From: Blastocatellia bacterium
GTDB taxonomy: Bacteria > Acidobacteriota > Blastocatellia > Chloracidobacteriales > Chloracidobacteriaceae
Assembly: GCA_019695185.1 (NCBI GenBank)
Contig: JAIBAN010000019.1
Location: forward strand, 28,068-92,067
Direction: 5' to 3'
Length of the DNA stretch: 64,000 nt
The notes beneath the pieces are model-generated. The model was given only the letters and a program-made list of their open reading frames with translations, was not told the DNA's origin and ran no database searches. Within the stretch, counting starts at the first letter, position 1, and each line of letters begins with the position of its first letter. Shown here piece by piece: positions 1 to 8,134 of this stretch. A program made the translations under genes and the position numbers.

Positions 1-6
1 GGAATC

Positions 7-882
7 TTAAAACAATGACTTCCACCAGGATTTCGGTTGGGGAGGACGCGGTACGTCCGAAGCACATCGGAATCCAATCACAAAGGCGATGCTGCCGGGT
101 GGCATTCCAACCCGATGCGAAATGCGAAGGTAGTTTTTCTGGTCGTTCCAGGACCCGCCCCGCAACACCCGTCCCCGTCCAAAAGTAGGTCCAGTCGGGT
201 TTTCCCTGGGGCTGACCTTGTAGTAATAAGGGTCATACCAATCCGCACACCATTCGGCCACATTGCCAGCCATGTCATAGAGTCCCCACGGATTGGCCGG
301 ATACGAAGTAATCGGTTTGGTTTGAATGCCTTCCAGCGGTTCAGTTTTAGGCGGAATGTCAAACGTGCCGAAATTAGCGGTTGTATCCGTGGCGTTTTTA
401 CCGTCTCCATCGGTCGCATAGACGGCATCGGGGCGTCCGGACCGGGCGGCATATTCCCATTCCGCTTCGGTCGGAAGCCGTTTTCCGGCCCAGGCGGCGT
501 AGTTTTGGGCATCCGTCCAGGTGACCGAAACCACCGGATGCCCTTCGCGTCCAGCCGTGGCAAACCGTTCCCAGCGGCCTTCGCTGTGGTAACCGGTGGC
601 CTCGACAAACTGGTGATACTGCCGGTTGGTGACTTCCATCTGGTCCAGATAAAAAGCATCCACTGAAACTTCATGAAGGGGAAGTTCCTCGGCCCCGCCC
701 TCGGCGCTGCCCATTTGAAACGTTCCCTTGGAAATGAGAATCATGCCGGGAGGCGGCGGAGGCGGCGGCGGCGGCGGAGGCGGTGGACTACAGGCACCCG
801 TCCAGAAAACCAGACTCAGGCCCAGCAAACTCAGGCTTCGCCAATATGAGCGAGAACAAAACGATTTCAACGGGAACTCCAT
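7..882 (-). CDS. SUMF1/FGE-sulfatase-domain lipoprotein
   Basis: This is a 291-residue exported lipoprotein. It has an N-terminal hydrophobic segment ending in TGAC (lipid-acceptor Cys31), an uninterrupted run of 13 prolines (33-45), then a formylglycine-generating-enzyme-like domain from about residue 47 to the end. Recognisable family motifs are GTFQMGS (53-59), EVTNRQY (83-89), GKRLPTEAEWEYAAR (133-147), the NPWGLYDMAGNVAEW block (197-211), RVLRGGSW and GFRC (270-273). Many bacterial members of this family are not true sulfatase activators; only isolated cysteines are seen (212, 273), so a role in formylglycine formation is not shown. The start codon overlaps the upstream stop as ATGA, implying translational coupling to the Uma2 gene. 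The proline run is encoded by mixed CCN codons, so it is not a simple trinucleotide slip tract. Confidence 0.85.
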   Translation of the reverse strand: MEFPLKSFCSRSYWRSLSLLGLSLVFWTGACSPPPPPPPPPPPPPGMILISKGTFQMGSAEGGAEELPLHEVSVDAFYLDQMEVTNRQYHQFVEATGYHSEGRWERFATAGREGHPVVSVTWTDAQNYAAWAGKRLPTEAEWEYAARSGRPDAVYATDGDGKNATDTTANFGTFDIPPKTEPLEGIQTKPITSYPANPWGLYDMAGNVAEWCADWYDPYYYKVSPRENPTGPTFGRGRVLRGGSWNDQKNYLRISHRVGMPPGSIAFVIGFRCASDVPRPPQPKSWWKSLF

Positions 883-1553
883 CAGACTTGGTCCAGGTCA
901 ACACCCAAGGCACGCAGTTTTTCCGCCAGCCGTTCGGCCCGCTGGTGTTCGGCCTCAGCTCGTTGGTGTTCGGCCTCAGCCCGCTGGTGTTCGGCCTCGG
1001 CCCGTTTTTCAAGCTCCTGAAAGGACTCAAATTTCCGTCCGTCCGGGCGATAGATTTCAAGGGTGGTTTCATTTTTCTCAAACCGGATGCCCAGCCGGGG
1101 ACTGACCCACCCTTGCAAATCATTGATTTCGGTGAGGTCTTCACGCAGGCGCACCCATCCGAACAGTTCATTTTGGTCAGGGTCGTAGATGTAATATTCC
1201 TCCACACCGTGCCGGTTATAGAACTGAAATTTTTTCAGCATTTCAATGACCGTATTTCCTGGTGACAATACCTCAAAGACAACCTGAGGCGCGCAATTGT
1301 CTTCCTCCCATTGTTTGTAGGAACCGCGATGCCCTTTCGGACGGCCTACTGCCACAAGCACATCCGGAGCCTGACACAATCGGGTGTTTCCCTGGACCGG
1401 ATACCAAAGCAGGTCACCAGCCACAAAATCCTTTTCCAGCAAGGCGTCAATTCCTTCCTTGATGGTGACAATCCACTGAAATTGTTTGGTGTTATCCGCC
1501 ATGGGCCGCCCATCGCTTTCCGGGTAATACACGTAGTGCGGGTTGGTTGACAT
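882..1553 (-). CDS. Uma2-family putative nuclease with C-terminal heptad repeats
   Basis: The 223-residue product belongs to the Uma2 (DUF820) family, which has a PD-(D/E)XK-like nuclease fold and unknown cellular role. Visible motifs are PDVLVAVG (63-70), VVFEVLSPGN (91-100, candidate catalytic Glu94) and the HGVEEYYIYDP stretch (115-125). The C-terminus is a charged coiled coil with three exact copies of AEAEHQR (185-205), encoded by near-identical 21-bp units. GGGAGG precedes the ATG at a rather long spacing. The gene overlaps the downstream lipoprotein gene by ATGA. The family is abundant in Cyanobacteria, Acidobacteria and Chloroflexi, usually as many paralogues. Confidence 0.85.
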   Translation of the reverse strand: MSTNPHYVYYPESDGRPMADNTKQFQWIVTIKEGIDALLEKDFVAGDLLWYPVQGNTRLCQAPDVLVAVGRPKGHRGSYKQWEEDNCAPQVVFEVLSPGNTVIEMLKKFQFYNRHGVEEYYIYDPDQNELFGWVRLREDLTEINDLQGWVSPRLGIRFEKNETTLEIYRPDGRKFESFQELEKRAEAEHQRAEAEHQRAEAEHQRAERLAEKLRALGVDLDQV

Positions 1554-1577
1554 AAGAAACTGAAACCTCCCAACCGG

Positions 1578-2081
1578 TTAGAGATAATTTTTCCGGCGAA
1601 AGACATCATCCTTGAGCGATGAAACCCGGTCAAGAAAGAGCAACCCGTCCAAATGGTCAATTTCGTGAAGGATGGCGCGGGCTTCAAAACCCTCGGTGTC
1701 CAGGTGACATTCTTTTCCAGTGGGGTCGAGATAGGTCAAGGAAATATTGGTCGGACGGCGCACGTTGCCGGTGAAATCAGGAACACTCAGACAGCCTTCG
1801 CGCATGGATTCCGAGCCTTCACAAGCCGTCACCACCGGGTTGAGCATGACCATCAGTCCGTGATTGGGGTGCGGTTTGCGGCCCACGGAAACGTCCACGG
1901 CAACAATCCGGAAAGGAAAATCAACCTGCGGGGCCGCCAGGCCGACACAGCCGCGAAAGGATTGCATGGTTTCGGTGAAATCCTGCACAAAACGGTCAAT
2001 TTCAGCAGTGATGTCGGTGATGGGAGTGGAAACCAGCTTCAGACGGGGGTCAGGCAGGGTCAACACTTCGAGGGTGGCCAT
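1578..2081 (-). CDS. def: Peptide deformylase
   Basis: This 167-residue protein removes the N-formyl group from nascent proteins using a bound divalent metal. All three family motifs are intact: motif I as GCVGLAAPQ (44-52), motif II as EGCLS (95-99, metal ligand Cys97) and motif III as HEIDH (139-143, two metal-binding His and the catalytic Glu). The length matches bacterial deformylases. Its ATG shares bases with the upstream TAA (TAATG), and a GGAGG lies about 13 nt upstream inside the preceding gene, so translation is probably coupled to the ACT-domain gene. The usual partner fmt is not adjacent. Confidence 0.95.
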   Translation of the reverse strand: MATLEVLTLPDPRLKLVSTPITDITAEIDRFVQDFTETMQSFRGCVGLAAPQVDFPFRIVAVDVSVGRKPHPNHGLMVMLNPVVTACEGSESMREGCLSVPDFTGNVRRPTNISLTYLDPTGKECHLDTEGFEARAILHEIDHLDGLLFLDRVSSLKDDVFRRKNYL

Positions 2082-2635
2082 TACAGTTCCGCAACCTCCA
2101 TTGGTCGGACTCCTACCTGCACACCCAGGTCTTTCCCAATGGCCTCAAGTTCCAGGGTCAAATGGGAAGGGTTGACTTCTGACGGAATTTCAATTTCCAG
2201 CATCATGACATAGGTCGTCGTTTCGTTTTTGCGGATGACCTTGGTGTTCATATCCGTGATGTTGACATCTTTTTCGGCCAGATGGCGGGTGATGCGATAG
2301 ACAATGCCCGGATGGTCCGACCCGTAAACCGAAATCAGAAACGGCAGGGTATGCCGGTTGTCTTTGGTCCGGGTCAATTCCGTTTCGGAAATGGCGCACA
2401 GATTGACAGTCAATCCGAGCGGGCTCCCGGCCTCGCGCAAACTGGTTTCCAGGCGGTCGCGGGTCACGCCATCGGGAGCTGTAAGCAGGAGAATAATGGC
2501 AAATTCTCCACCCAGAATGGTGTGACTGGAGTCTTCGATATTGCACCCAAGCTCAAACAGAACACGGGTCACGGCGGCAACAATACCGGGGCGGTCTTTG
2601 CCCACGGCGGTCATGGCGAAAAATGTTTTGGACAT
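2081..2635 (-). CDS. Tandem ACT-domain protein, GcvR-like
   Basis: The 184-residue cytosolic protein consists of two ACT domains (about 5-80 and 98-180), each opening with a DRPGIV or DHPGIV turn, as in GcvR of the glycine-cleavage regulatory system and related amino-acid-sensing proteins. There is no DNA-binding domain, so it would act by protein contact. No Shine-Dalgarno sequence precedes the ATG; the leader is TTCTGAAAAAAAGT immediately after a heptamer array. Its stop overlaps the deformylase start. The link to deformylase is positional only and the sensed ligand is unknown. Confidence 0.8.
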   Translation of the reverse strand: MSKTFFAMTAVGKDRPGIVAAVTRVLFELGCNIEDSSHTILGGEFAIILLLTAPDGVTRDRLETSLREAGSPLGLTVNLCAISETELTRTKDNRHTLPFLISVYGSDHPGIVYRITRHLAEKDVNITDMNTKVIRKNETTTYVMMLEIEIPSEVNPSHLTLELEAIGKDLGVQVGVRPMEVAEL

Positions 2636-2647
2636 ACTTTTTTTCAG

Positions 2648-2756
2648 AAGGACTAAGGACTGAGGACTGAGGACTGAGTCAAAACAAACCAGACATAAAA
2701 TTCGTCGCTGTCGCTGCTTTATTTTACTTAGTCCTCAGTCCTCAGTCCTCAGTCCT
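2648..2756. repeat. Inverted pair of AGGACTG heptamer arrays
   Basis: The left arm (2648-2678) reads AGGACTG-type heptamers and the right arm (2727-2756) reads the complement CAGTCCT, separated by 48 nt. The arms can pair over about 30 bp. The element fills nearly the whole gap between the PD40 gene stop and the ACT gene start on the minus strand. The outer right edge is CAGTCCTGGTTTT, the same border sequence that recurs in the long array at 57594-57790. Confidence 0.9.
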
Positions 2757-2762
2757 GGTTTT

Positions 2763-3881
2763 TTAGTTCAGCCAATCGGCGATAAAAATATTGGTTTCCC
2801 CTTGGGCTTTGCCGTTGCGGTTGGAAGCAAAAACGAGCTTTTTGCCATCCGGGGAAAACATCGGAAATCCATCAAACGTCTCGTTGTAGGTGACACGTTC
2901 CAAACCCGTTCCGTCCAGGTTAATCACATACAGGTCGAAATTCCGGCCTTTGGGGTCATCCATATTGGAAGAAAAGATGATTTGTTTGCCGTTCGGCAGA
3001 AAAAACGGCGCAAAGTTGGCCTTGCCGTTGTTGGTGATTTGCCGCTGGTTGGAGCCGTCGGCATTCATCACCATGATTTCAAGCGAGGTCGGACGAATCA
3101 AATGCTGTTTGAGCAGGTTTTGATAATCTTTGAGGGTTGTTTCGTCTTTGGGATGACTGGCGCGATAGACAATCATTTTATTGTCAGGCGAATAAAACGC
3201 TCCGCCGTCGTACCCCGGTGTGTTGGTCAGTTGCTTGACGTTTTTCCCATCCACATCCATGGAAAAAAGCTCCAGGTCGCCGGTCCGGTCTGAGGTGAAA
3301 ATGATCTTTTTGCCATCCGGGGAGACGGTCGCTTCGGCATCGTAGGCATTTTCCGTGGTCAGGCGTTTCAACCCGCTGCCATCGCTTTTGGCGGTGAAAA
3401 TGTCATAATCGGGATAGAGCGCCCAGACGTAGCCTTTGGAAAAATCCGGTCGTGCCGGACAGTCCTTGCCGCCCAAATGCGTGGAGGAAAAGATGATATT
3501 CCGGCCATCTTTCAAATAGTAGGAACAGGTACAGCGCCCTTGACCGGTACTGACCAGCTTTTGCTCCGAGCCATCCACGTTCATGGTGAAAATCTGGTCG
3601 CAGGCGGAACCCTCCCGAGTCGTTTGGAAAATCAGTTTTTTTCCGTCAAAAGAAAAATAGGCTTCGGCGTTTTCTCCGCCAAAGGTCAACTGTTTGATGT
3701 TTCCCAAATGCTTTTCGCGGGGTTCGGCCAATGGGTTTGGTTTTTTATCTTCAACCGGAGCCGGAGGCGGTGCAGGTTGGTTGCGGACACGAGGCGCAAG
3801 ACAGGCTGTATTGGCCAAATGAGCGGAAACGGCCACCAAAAGAAAAAACACACTGAGAAAAAATCTGGACACCTTTTTCAT
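2763..3881 (-). CDS. PD40/TolB-like beta-propeller protein, exported
   Basis: The 372-residue protein has an N-terminal signal segment (about 1-26), a proline-rich linker, then repeated PD40 (WD40-like) blades seen as SFDGKKLIFQT, SPDGKKIIFTS, SPDNKMIVYRA, LPNGKQIIFSS and SPDGKKLVFAS, each followed by an aspartate/glycine-rich turn of the MNVDGS type. Such propellers resemble the TolB C-terminal domain and are typical periplasmic binding or scaffold modules. It is shorter than TolB and lacks the TolB N-terminal domain, and no tol-pal genes flank it, so it is not called tolB. AGAGGAT lies about 7 nt before the ATG. Confidence 0.85.
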   Translation of the reverse strand: MKKVSRFFLSVFFLLVAVSAHLANTACLAPRVRNQPAPPPAPVEDKKPNPLAEPREKHLGNIKQLTFGGENAEAYFSFDGKKLIFQTTREGSACDQIFTMNVDGSEQKLVSTGQGRCTCSYYLKDGRNIIFSSTHLGGKDCPARPDFSKGYVWALYPDYDIFTAKSDGSGLKRLTTENAYDAEATVSPDGKKIIFTSDRTGDLELFSMDVDGKNVKQLTNTPGYDGGAFYSPDNKMIVYRASHPKDETTLKDYQNLLKQHLIRPTSLEIMVMNADGSNQRQITNNGKANFAPFFLPNGKQIIFSSNMDDPKGRNFDLYVINLDGTGLERVTYNETFDGFPMFSPDGKKLVFASNRNGKAQGETNIFIADWLN

Positions 3882-3948
3882 GAATGAATCCTCTTTGTGA
3901 ATTCGGGTTTCGGGGCTTGAACCTTGAGCAATCAGAATGCTTTGCCTG

Positions 3949-3967
3949 AATTCTCAATTCTCAATTC
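3949..3967. repeat. Short ATTGAGA-family heptamer array
   Basis: Two to three heptamers reading TCTCAAT on the plus strand overlap the end of the PfkB gene. On the minus strand the AAT TGA of one heptamer supplies the last residue (Asn) and the stop codon of the kinase. Confidence 0.8.
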
Positions 3968-4860
3968 AAGAGTGCTTCAACTTCGGCCCAGGTTGGCAAG
4001 GCCGTGCGGGCACCCAATTGACGGCATTTCAAAGCCGCCACCGCATTGGCAATCTGCATGGTTTTTTCCAGCGGAAACCCTTCGAGCAACCCGAAGAGAA
4101 ACCCGCCGCGAAAGGCGTCACCGGCTCCGGTGGTATCCGCACAAGGAACTGAAAATGCCGGTGTGTAATAAAACTTCCCGTCGCAGAGCGCAAGCGAGCC
4201 TTCCACACCAAGGGTCATGGTCACAATTTTGGAGCCGAACTGCCGCGCAAGTTCCTGCAAAGCCTGCTCCGGGTCGTGAATGCCGGTGACTGAAGCCGGA
4301 AAATCAGTCGAAGCTGTCAGGTAATCCACCAGCGGGAGCAAGCCTTCCGCGCCCGGATACAGTTCATCAATGTCAAGACAGACCGGAATCGAGTTGGCGC
4401 GGGCAATTTCGGCGGCCCGAATGGCGGCTGCCGTGCTTTGTCCATCCAGGTGCAGCAGTTTTCCGGCCCGAATCAGGTCGGGCGGAATTTCCTCCGGGGT
4501 AAAATCCAGTTGCGGGTCGTGATGCCAGATAATGGTCCGTTCACCGGATTCCGCTTCAATAACAATATAGGCGGTTTGGGTTTCGGCCCCGGTTGCCACG
4601 CGCAAATCAAGGCGGGCCAGTGCTTCGCGTTCAAGCGACTGCCGTTGGAACAAACCGGTTTCATCATCACCGACCTTGCCCACATAGGCCACCTGTTTTC
4701 CCAGACGGGCCAAAGCCGTCATGGCCGTGGCAATTTGCCCTCCGGCAGAACGGACGTGGCGACGGAGGGGCACCTTGGTGTTGAACGCCGGATAGCGGTC
4801 CACCACAATCAAGGTATCAACTGCATTGAGGCCAATTCCAACAACGTCGTAGGGTTTCAA
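3961..4860 (-). CDS. PfkB-family carbohydrate/nucleoside kinase
   Basis: This 299-residue ribokinase-like sugar or nucleoside kinase transfers a phosphate from ATP. Both PfkB signatures are present: the N-terminal AGGQIATAMTALARLG region (39-54) and the C-terminal DTTGAGDAFRGGF (242-254), which carries the anion hole and the catalytic base Asp248. The substrate cannot be read from the sequence; the family includes ribokinase, fructokinase, adenosine kinase and KDG kinase. The gene stands alone between repeat elements. Its final codon and TGA stop come from an ATTGAGA-family heptamer. Confidence 0.9.
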   Translation of the reverse strand: MKPYDVVGIGLNAVDTLIVVDRYPAFNTKVPLRRHVRSAGGQIATAMTALARLGKQVAYVGKVGDDETGLFQRQSLEREALARLDLRVATGAETQTAYIVIEAESGERTIIWHHDPQLDFTPEEIPPDLIRAGKLLHLDGQSTAAAIRAAEIARANSIPVCLDIDELYPGAEGLLPLVDYLTASTDFPASVTGIHDPEQALQELARQFGSKIVTMTLGVEGSLALCDGKFYYTPAFSVPCADTTGAGDAFRGGFLFGLLEGFPLEKTMQIANAVAALKCRQLGARTALPTWAEVEALLN

Positions 4861-4902
4861 GGATTGCGAGCTTTTCAGAACGGAAGGCCGAGTTTGAAAT
4901 CA

Positions 4903-5011
4903 AGGACCTGAAAGGATGAAGGACTGAAACCTGAGTTTCCTGAACCGGAAAAGACGCGATGTCCGTTTTCGGTTGTGAAAGCCCAGTCCTCAGTCCTCAG
5001 TCCTCAGTCCT
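4903..5011. repeat. Heptamer array (AGGACTG family) with decayed left arm
   Basis: The right arm (4984-5011) is four clean CAGTCCT heptamers ending just before the OmpA-family gene. On the left (about 4903-4934) only degenerate remnants such as AAGGACTGAAACCTGAG are seen, suggesting an inverted pair whose left arm has decayed. Confidence 0.75.
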
Positions 5012-5019
5012 TATATTGT

Positions 5020-5727
5020 TTAGCCGTTGGTGCCGGTGTTTTTGACCACGGCATTTTCCAGCACGCGCACGTCAACGCGCCGGTTCTGTTGGAGCGCATC
5101 TTTGCCCTTTGCGCCATCGTCAATTTTTCCGGCATCGAGGATTTGCATCTTCCACGGGTCAAGTTTGTGGACGTTAAACAGATAGCGGCGCACTTCGCGG
5201 GCGCGGTTTTCCGTCAGTTCGACGTTGTGGCGCTCGCCGCCCCGCCGGTCAGCAAAGCCGGCGATTTCAATCCGGTAGGATTTTTTGCTTTTCGCCATCG
5301 TGGCAATCGCGTCAAGTTCGGCCTTGGCTTCATCACGAAGCTTGTAGCGATTGGTGTCAAAGTAAACAACGGTTGTTTTGGCAACGACCCAATTGTCAAT
5401 TTCACCTTTGGTCCGGCCTAAATCGTTGCCAACTTCCTTGGCCCGGTTGTCAGCCGCCACCGCTTTCCGGTCGGCTTCGGTCGCCATTGATTTGGCTTTG
5501 TCAACTTCGACCGTTACGGTGTCAATCCGGCGGGAAAGGCGTTCATCCACTTCTTTAATGGCGGAAGTGTTGCGTTGAACGGATTGTTCCAGTTCCGCAG
5601 TCCGGCCTTCAAGCGGGGCAATCCGCTCATCGAGGGTTTTGCGAACATACTTCTTGGTGGCACAGGCTTGTCCGGCAAACGTGACGAACACGGCCAGTAA
5701 CAGGATTTTGAAAAGGCGTCTATTCAT
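5020..5727 (-). CDS. OmpA-family peptidoglycan-binding lipoprotein
   Basis: The 235-residue envelope protein starts with a signal segment ending at GQACATKK, which resembles lipoprotein starts although the residues before the Cys are not canonical. A long coiled coil follows (about 30-115), then an OmpA C-terminal domain (about 120-230) with YFDTNRYKL, GFADRRGGERHNVELTENRA and NRRVDVRVL. The conserved Asp/Arg pair that binds diaminopimelate is in the expected segment. A strong AGGAGAAGCT lies directly before the ATG. By family it should tether the outer membrane to peptidoglycan, like Pal, but no Tol genes are nearby. Confidence 0.9.
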   Translation of the reverse strand: MNRRLFKILLLAVFVTFAGQACATKKYVRKTLDERIAPLEGRTAELEQSVQRNTSAIKEVDERLSRRIDTVTVEVDKAKSMATEADRKAVAADNRAKEVGNDLGRTKGEIDNWVVAKTTVVYFDTNRYKLRDEAKAELDAIATMAKSKKSYRIEIAGFADRRGGERHNVELTENRAREVRRYLFNVHKLDPWKMQILDAGKIDDGAKGKDALQQNRRVDVRVLENAVVKNTGTNG

Positions 5728-5873
5728 AGCTTCTCCTCGGTTTTTGAATTTCGTAAGTGGTTGAGTGCGATTGTTAGGCTTTCGGAATACGAAACGGGCG
5801 CAACCCGCCGGGTTGCCTGGGGTGACGTGTCCACTCTATATCAGAAAGGTTGAAGGAATGGCAATCTTTTACA

Positions 5874-5897
5874 AGGACTGAGGACTGAGGACTGAGG
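5874..5897. repeat. Single-arm AGGACTG heptamer array
   Basis: About three and a half AGGACTG heptamers lie in the 376-nt gene-free stretch 5728-6103. No matching CAGTCCT arm is seen; a different inverted repeat (5937-6043) follows instead. Confidence 0.8.
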
Positions 5898-5936
5898 TCA
5901 AAGTCCGGCGGCGGCATTGAGGACGGGAATGGAAGT

Positions 5937-6043
5937 TTGGAGTGCGGGGACTTGTCACCGCTTTGTTTTTCGGCGACTTGTCGCTGAATTCAGTTTTTTG
6001 ATGCCATTGGTCAGGTGGCGGCAACAAGCTGCCGCACTCCAAT
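5937..6043. repeat. Inverted repeat with TTGGAGTGCGG...CCGCACTCCAA ends
   Basis: The left arm TTGGAGTGCGGGGACTTGTC is matched by an inverted right arm GCAACAAGCTGCCGCACTCC, with GC-rich internal palindromes (TTCGGCGACTTGTCGCTGA). It resembles REP-like intergenic elements whose translation gives a spurious LECGSLLPP peptide. It makes up most of the gene-free stretch 5728-6103; I see no gene there. Confidence 0.7.
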
Positions 6044-6103
6044 AGGTTCAGATTGAAGATGAACAATTATTCAAAAGACCAAAACTTCCCAGGATTGCTT
6101 GCT

Positions 6104-7126
6104 TCATTTTGAGTTTTTCAGTTGGAAAAGCTCCTTGGCCTGCCGAACCAGATAATCGTAACCAAACTGATTGTTGTCATGAACCTGGCGCACCCATTCG
6201 TAGGGAATGGCGGAAAGCCCATTGAAGGTTCCGCTCAGGACGCCGGTCAGCGCTCCGGTGGTGTCCACATCGCCGCCGTAGGACAAAATGCACCACAGGC
6301 TTTGGCGAAAGTCTTTGGGCGAGCGGCCAAAGGCATCAAGCACGGCCAAAATCGTCGGAAGCACATATCCGCTGATACCCGGCCAGGGCGTGTGTTTGTC
6401 GGTGGATTGTCCGGCACGACGGATTTCGCGCAGGGCCTGCCCGTGTGGTTCTTTCAGGCGTTTCGGGAAATGGGCGATTTCTTCGGCGAAGTGCGGGTTC
6501 AATTCCTGTACGTAAGGCACCACAAGGTCCACCAACGCCTTGGGGTTGAATCGTTTTTTAGGGTCATGCGCCAGCAGATGAGTCACCGCCAGCGAGACGA
6601 CGATGGCTCCGGCGGTGGAGCGTTCGTCTTTGTGGGTCATCAGACTGAGCTGTTTGGTTTTTTCGACCAGGGTTGGCACTTCATCGGCATACCAGAGGCC
6701 CAGCGGTGCGGTTCGCATGGTGCTGCCGTTGCCAGCCTGTCCTTTAGGTGCCCCTGAGTCCTGCCAGGAAACGCCCCGGCGCAGATTGGCGACGGCAATC
6801 GAACAGGCGTCACCGGCCCCTATGACATCGGTTTCCCACAATTTGACCAGTCGGTGGGAAACGTCATCCAGGTTCAGTTCGCGGTGTGCCACCAAAGAGT
6901 CAAGCACGCAGCGCATCATTTGCGTGTCGTCGCTGTATTGCCCCAAACGAAAATTCCGAATCGGAAAGTGATGAAGGCTTAATGTCTCCGGGGTCGGGAA
7001 CATTTCCGTGATGCGTTCGGGTTCGCATCCCTCAAACGGCAAACCAAGTGCGTCACCGACGGCTTCTCCGAGAATGCAGCCCAGGAAGCGGTCCGTAACC
7101 AACGCTTCGGGCAAGTGATGCGGCAT
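6104..7126 (-). CDS. ADP-ribosylglycohydrolase (DraG/ARH-like)
   Basis: This 340-residue enzyme of the ADP-ribosylglycohydrolase family removes ADP-ribose from proteins or small molecules using two Mg ions. Key motifs are GCILGEAVGDALG (16-28), YSDDTQM (64-70, metal ligands), GNGSTMRTAPL (132-142) and GGDVDTTGA (284-292, the second metal site). The start chosen is the ATG at 7126, preceded at 5 nt by GAGGAGAGG; a longer in-frame start 81 nt upstream has no ribosome-binding site. No nitrogenase or DraT gene is present, so the target is unknown. Confidence 0.9.
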   Translation of the reverse strand: MPHHLPEALVTDRFLGCILGEAVGDALGLPFEGCEPERITEMFPTPETLSLHHFPIRNFRLGQYSDDTQMMRCVLDSLVAHRELNLDDVSHRLVKLWETDVIGAGDACSIAVANLRRGVSWQDSGAPKGQAGNGSTMRTAPLGLWYADEVPTLVEKTKQLSLMTHKDERSTAGAIVVSLAVTHLLAHDPKKRFNPKALVDLVVPYVQELNPHFAEEIAHFPKRLKEPHGQALREIRRAGQSTDKHTPWPGISGYVLPTILAVLDAFGRSPKDFRQSLWCILSYGGDVDTTGALTGVLSGTFNGLSAIPYEWVRQVHDNNQFGYDYLVRQAKELFQLKNSK

Positions 7127-7262
7127 TTTCCTCTCCTCTGTATGGCTGGGCGTCGTTTGGATTTGTTTGTGTGCGTTTTTCGCCAGCTTGTCAAGTTTTC
7201 CCTCCAACGGAATCTCCGGTTGACCAAAATACGGAATTGGTTTTTACTAGCGGAATCAATTT

Positions 7263-7290
7263 AAACACTTGTTTCAATCACTTGTTTTAA
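7263..7290. promoter_or_regulatory. Candidate TetR operator
   Basis: AAACACTTGTTT (7263-7274) is a perfect inverted repeat with a 2-nt centre, followed by a second CACTTGTTTTAA half-copy (7279-7290). It lies just before the start of the TetR-family gene in the divergent region with the ADP-ribosylglycohydrolase gene. The position suggests autoregulation; this is inference from sequence only. Confidence 0.4.
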
Positions 7291-7294
7291 TTTT

Positions 7295-7963
7295 ATGAAG
7301 GCGACATTTTCTCCCCCCGAACCCGAATTGATGACACAGGCGGATGTCCGCACCCGGTTGTTGACCGCCGCAGAAAAATTGTTTGCCCAGCATGGCCCGG
7401 CTGCCACCAGCATTCGTGATTTGGCCCGTGAAGCTCAGGTCAATGTGGCGGCCATCAATTATTACTTTGGCAGCAAGGAAAACCTGTACCTGGAAACCTT
7501 GCGGCAGGCGTTTCGGGCTTCCCGCGAGGTCATGCCTCGTTTTGACGCCTTGGCTCAGGAGGCACAGGCAACAGGGACGGTCGAAGCCGCCCACACGGCG
7601 CTCCGGCTGTATATTGAAGAATTTATGAAATCGCTTTTTGTTTCGGACGAATCGGACCGGCACATGCGGCTGATGGCTCGTGAAATGAGCGACCCGACAC
7701 CCGCCCTGGATGCGGTGATTGACGAATTCATCGAGCCGAAAAGCAATATTCTCAAGCAGTTGGTGGCACAGGCCCGACCTGATTTGGACCCCGAAACGGA
7801 AGTTCCTTTTTATGCCCTCAGCATTGTTGGTCAGTGCCTGCATTATCGCCTGACCCAACCAGTCATTTTGCGCCTGATGAAACGCGAAAAGATGACTTCG
7901 GAAATGCTCGACCAGATTTCCGTTCATATCGCGGCGTTTTCACTGGCAGCGCTTTCTCGTTAA
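7295..7963 (+). CDS. TetR-family regulator, CecR/YbiH-like
   Basis: The 222-residue repressor has an N-terminal helix-turn-helix (about residues 18-65) with the typical NYYFGSKENLY end, and a C-terminal ligand domain resembling that of CecR (DUF1956), seen in the RHMRLMAREMSDPTPALD and FYALSIVGQCLHYRL stretches. In E. coli, CecR is encoded beside the ybhGFSR HlyD/ABC exporter genes; here the next three genes are likewise a permease, ATPase and HlyD adaptor, which supports local control of an exporter. A start at the internal ATG (residue 13) is also possible. Confidence 0.85.
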   Translation: MKATFSPPEPELMTQADVRTRLLTAAEKLFAQHGPAATSIRDLAREAQVNVAAINYYFGSKENLYLETLRQAFRASREVMPRFDALAQEAQATGTVEAAHTALRLYIEEFMKSLFVSDESDRHMRLMAREMSDPTPALDAVIDEFIEPKSNILKQLVAQARPDLDPETEVPFYALSIVGQCLHYRLTQPVILRLMKREKMTSEMLDQISVHIAAFSLAALSR

Positions 7964-7965
7964 GA

Positions 7966-8125
7966 AGTCTAGGGAGTCTAGGGAGTCCAGGGAGTCTAGG
8001 GAGTCTTGGACGGTAGCCAATGACACGTCACAGTGATAGGTGTTTTTCTTATGCCTGCCACTTGGGATTTGGTTTTGACTCCCCAGACTCCCCAGACTCC
8101 TTGGACTCCCCAGACTCCCAAGACT
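7966..8125. repeat. Inverted pair of 9-bp arrays (GGGAGTCTA / GACTCCCCA)
   Basis: The left arm (about 7966-8010) repeats TCTAGGGAG-type nonamers directly after the TetR stop; the right arm (about 8077-8125) repeats GACTCCCCA/GACTCCCAA and ends next to the GGAG ribosome-binding site of the permease gene. Translated, the right arm gives a false TPQ-TPQ N-terminal extension. Confidence 0.85.
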
Positions 8126-8134
8126 GGAGCGGAT

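Noticed and set aside
728..1105. Plus-strand frame encoding a poly-glycine protein
   Set aside because: It is antisense to the proline run and signal region of the SUMF1 lipoprotein gene, which has clear family motifs.
2648..2756. Heptamer pairs as ordinary Rho-independent terminators
   Set aside because: Spacers of 40-100 nt are far too long for terminator loops, no U-tract follows the arms, and pairs also occur between divergent genes.
2763..3881. tolB of the Tol-Pal system, with the OmpA-family gene as pal
   Set aside because: The propeller protein lacks the TolB N-terminal domain, the two genes are separated by a kinase, and tolQRA are absent.
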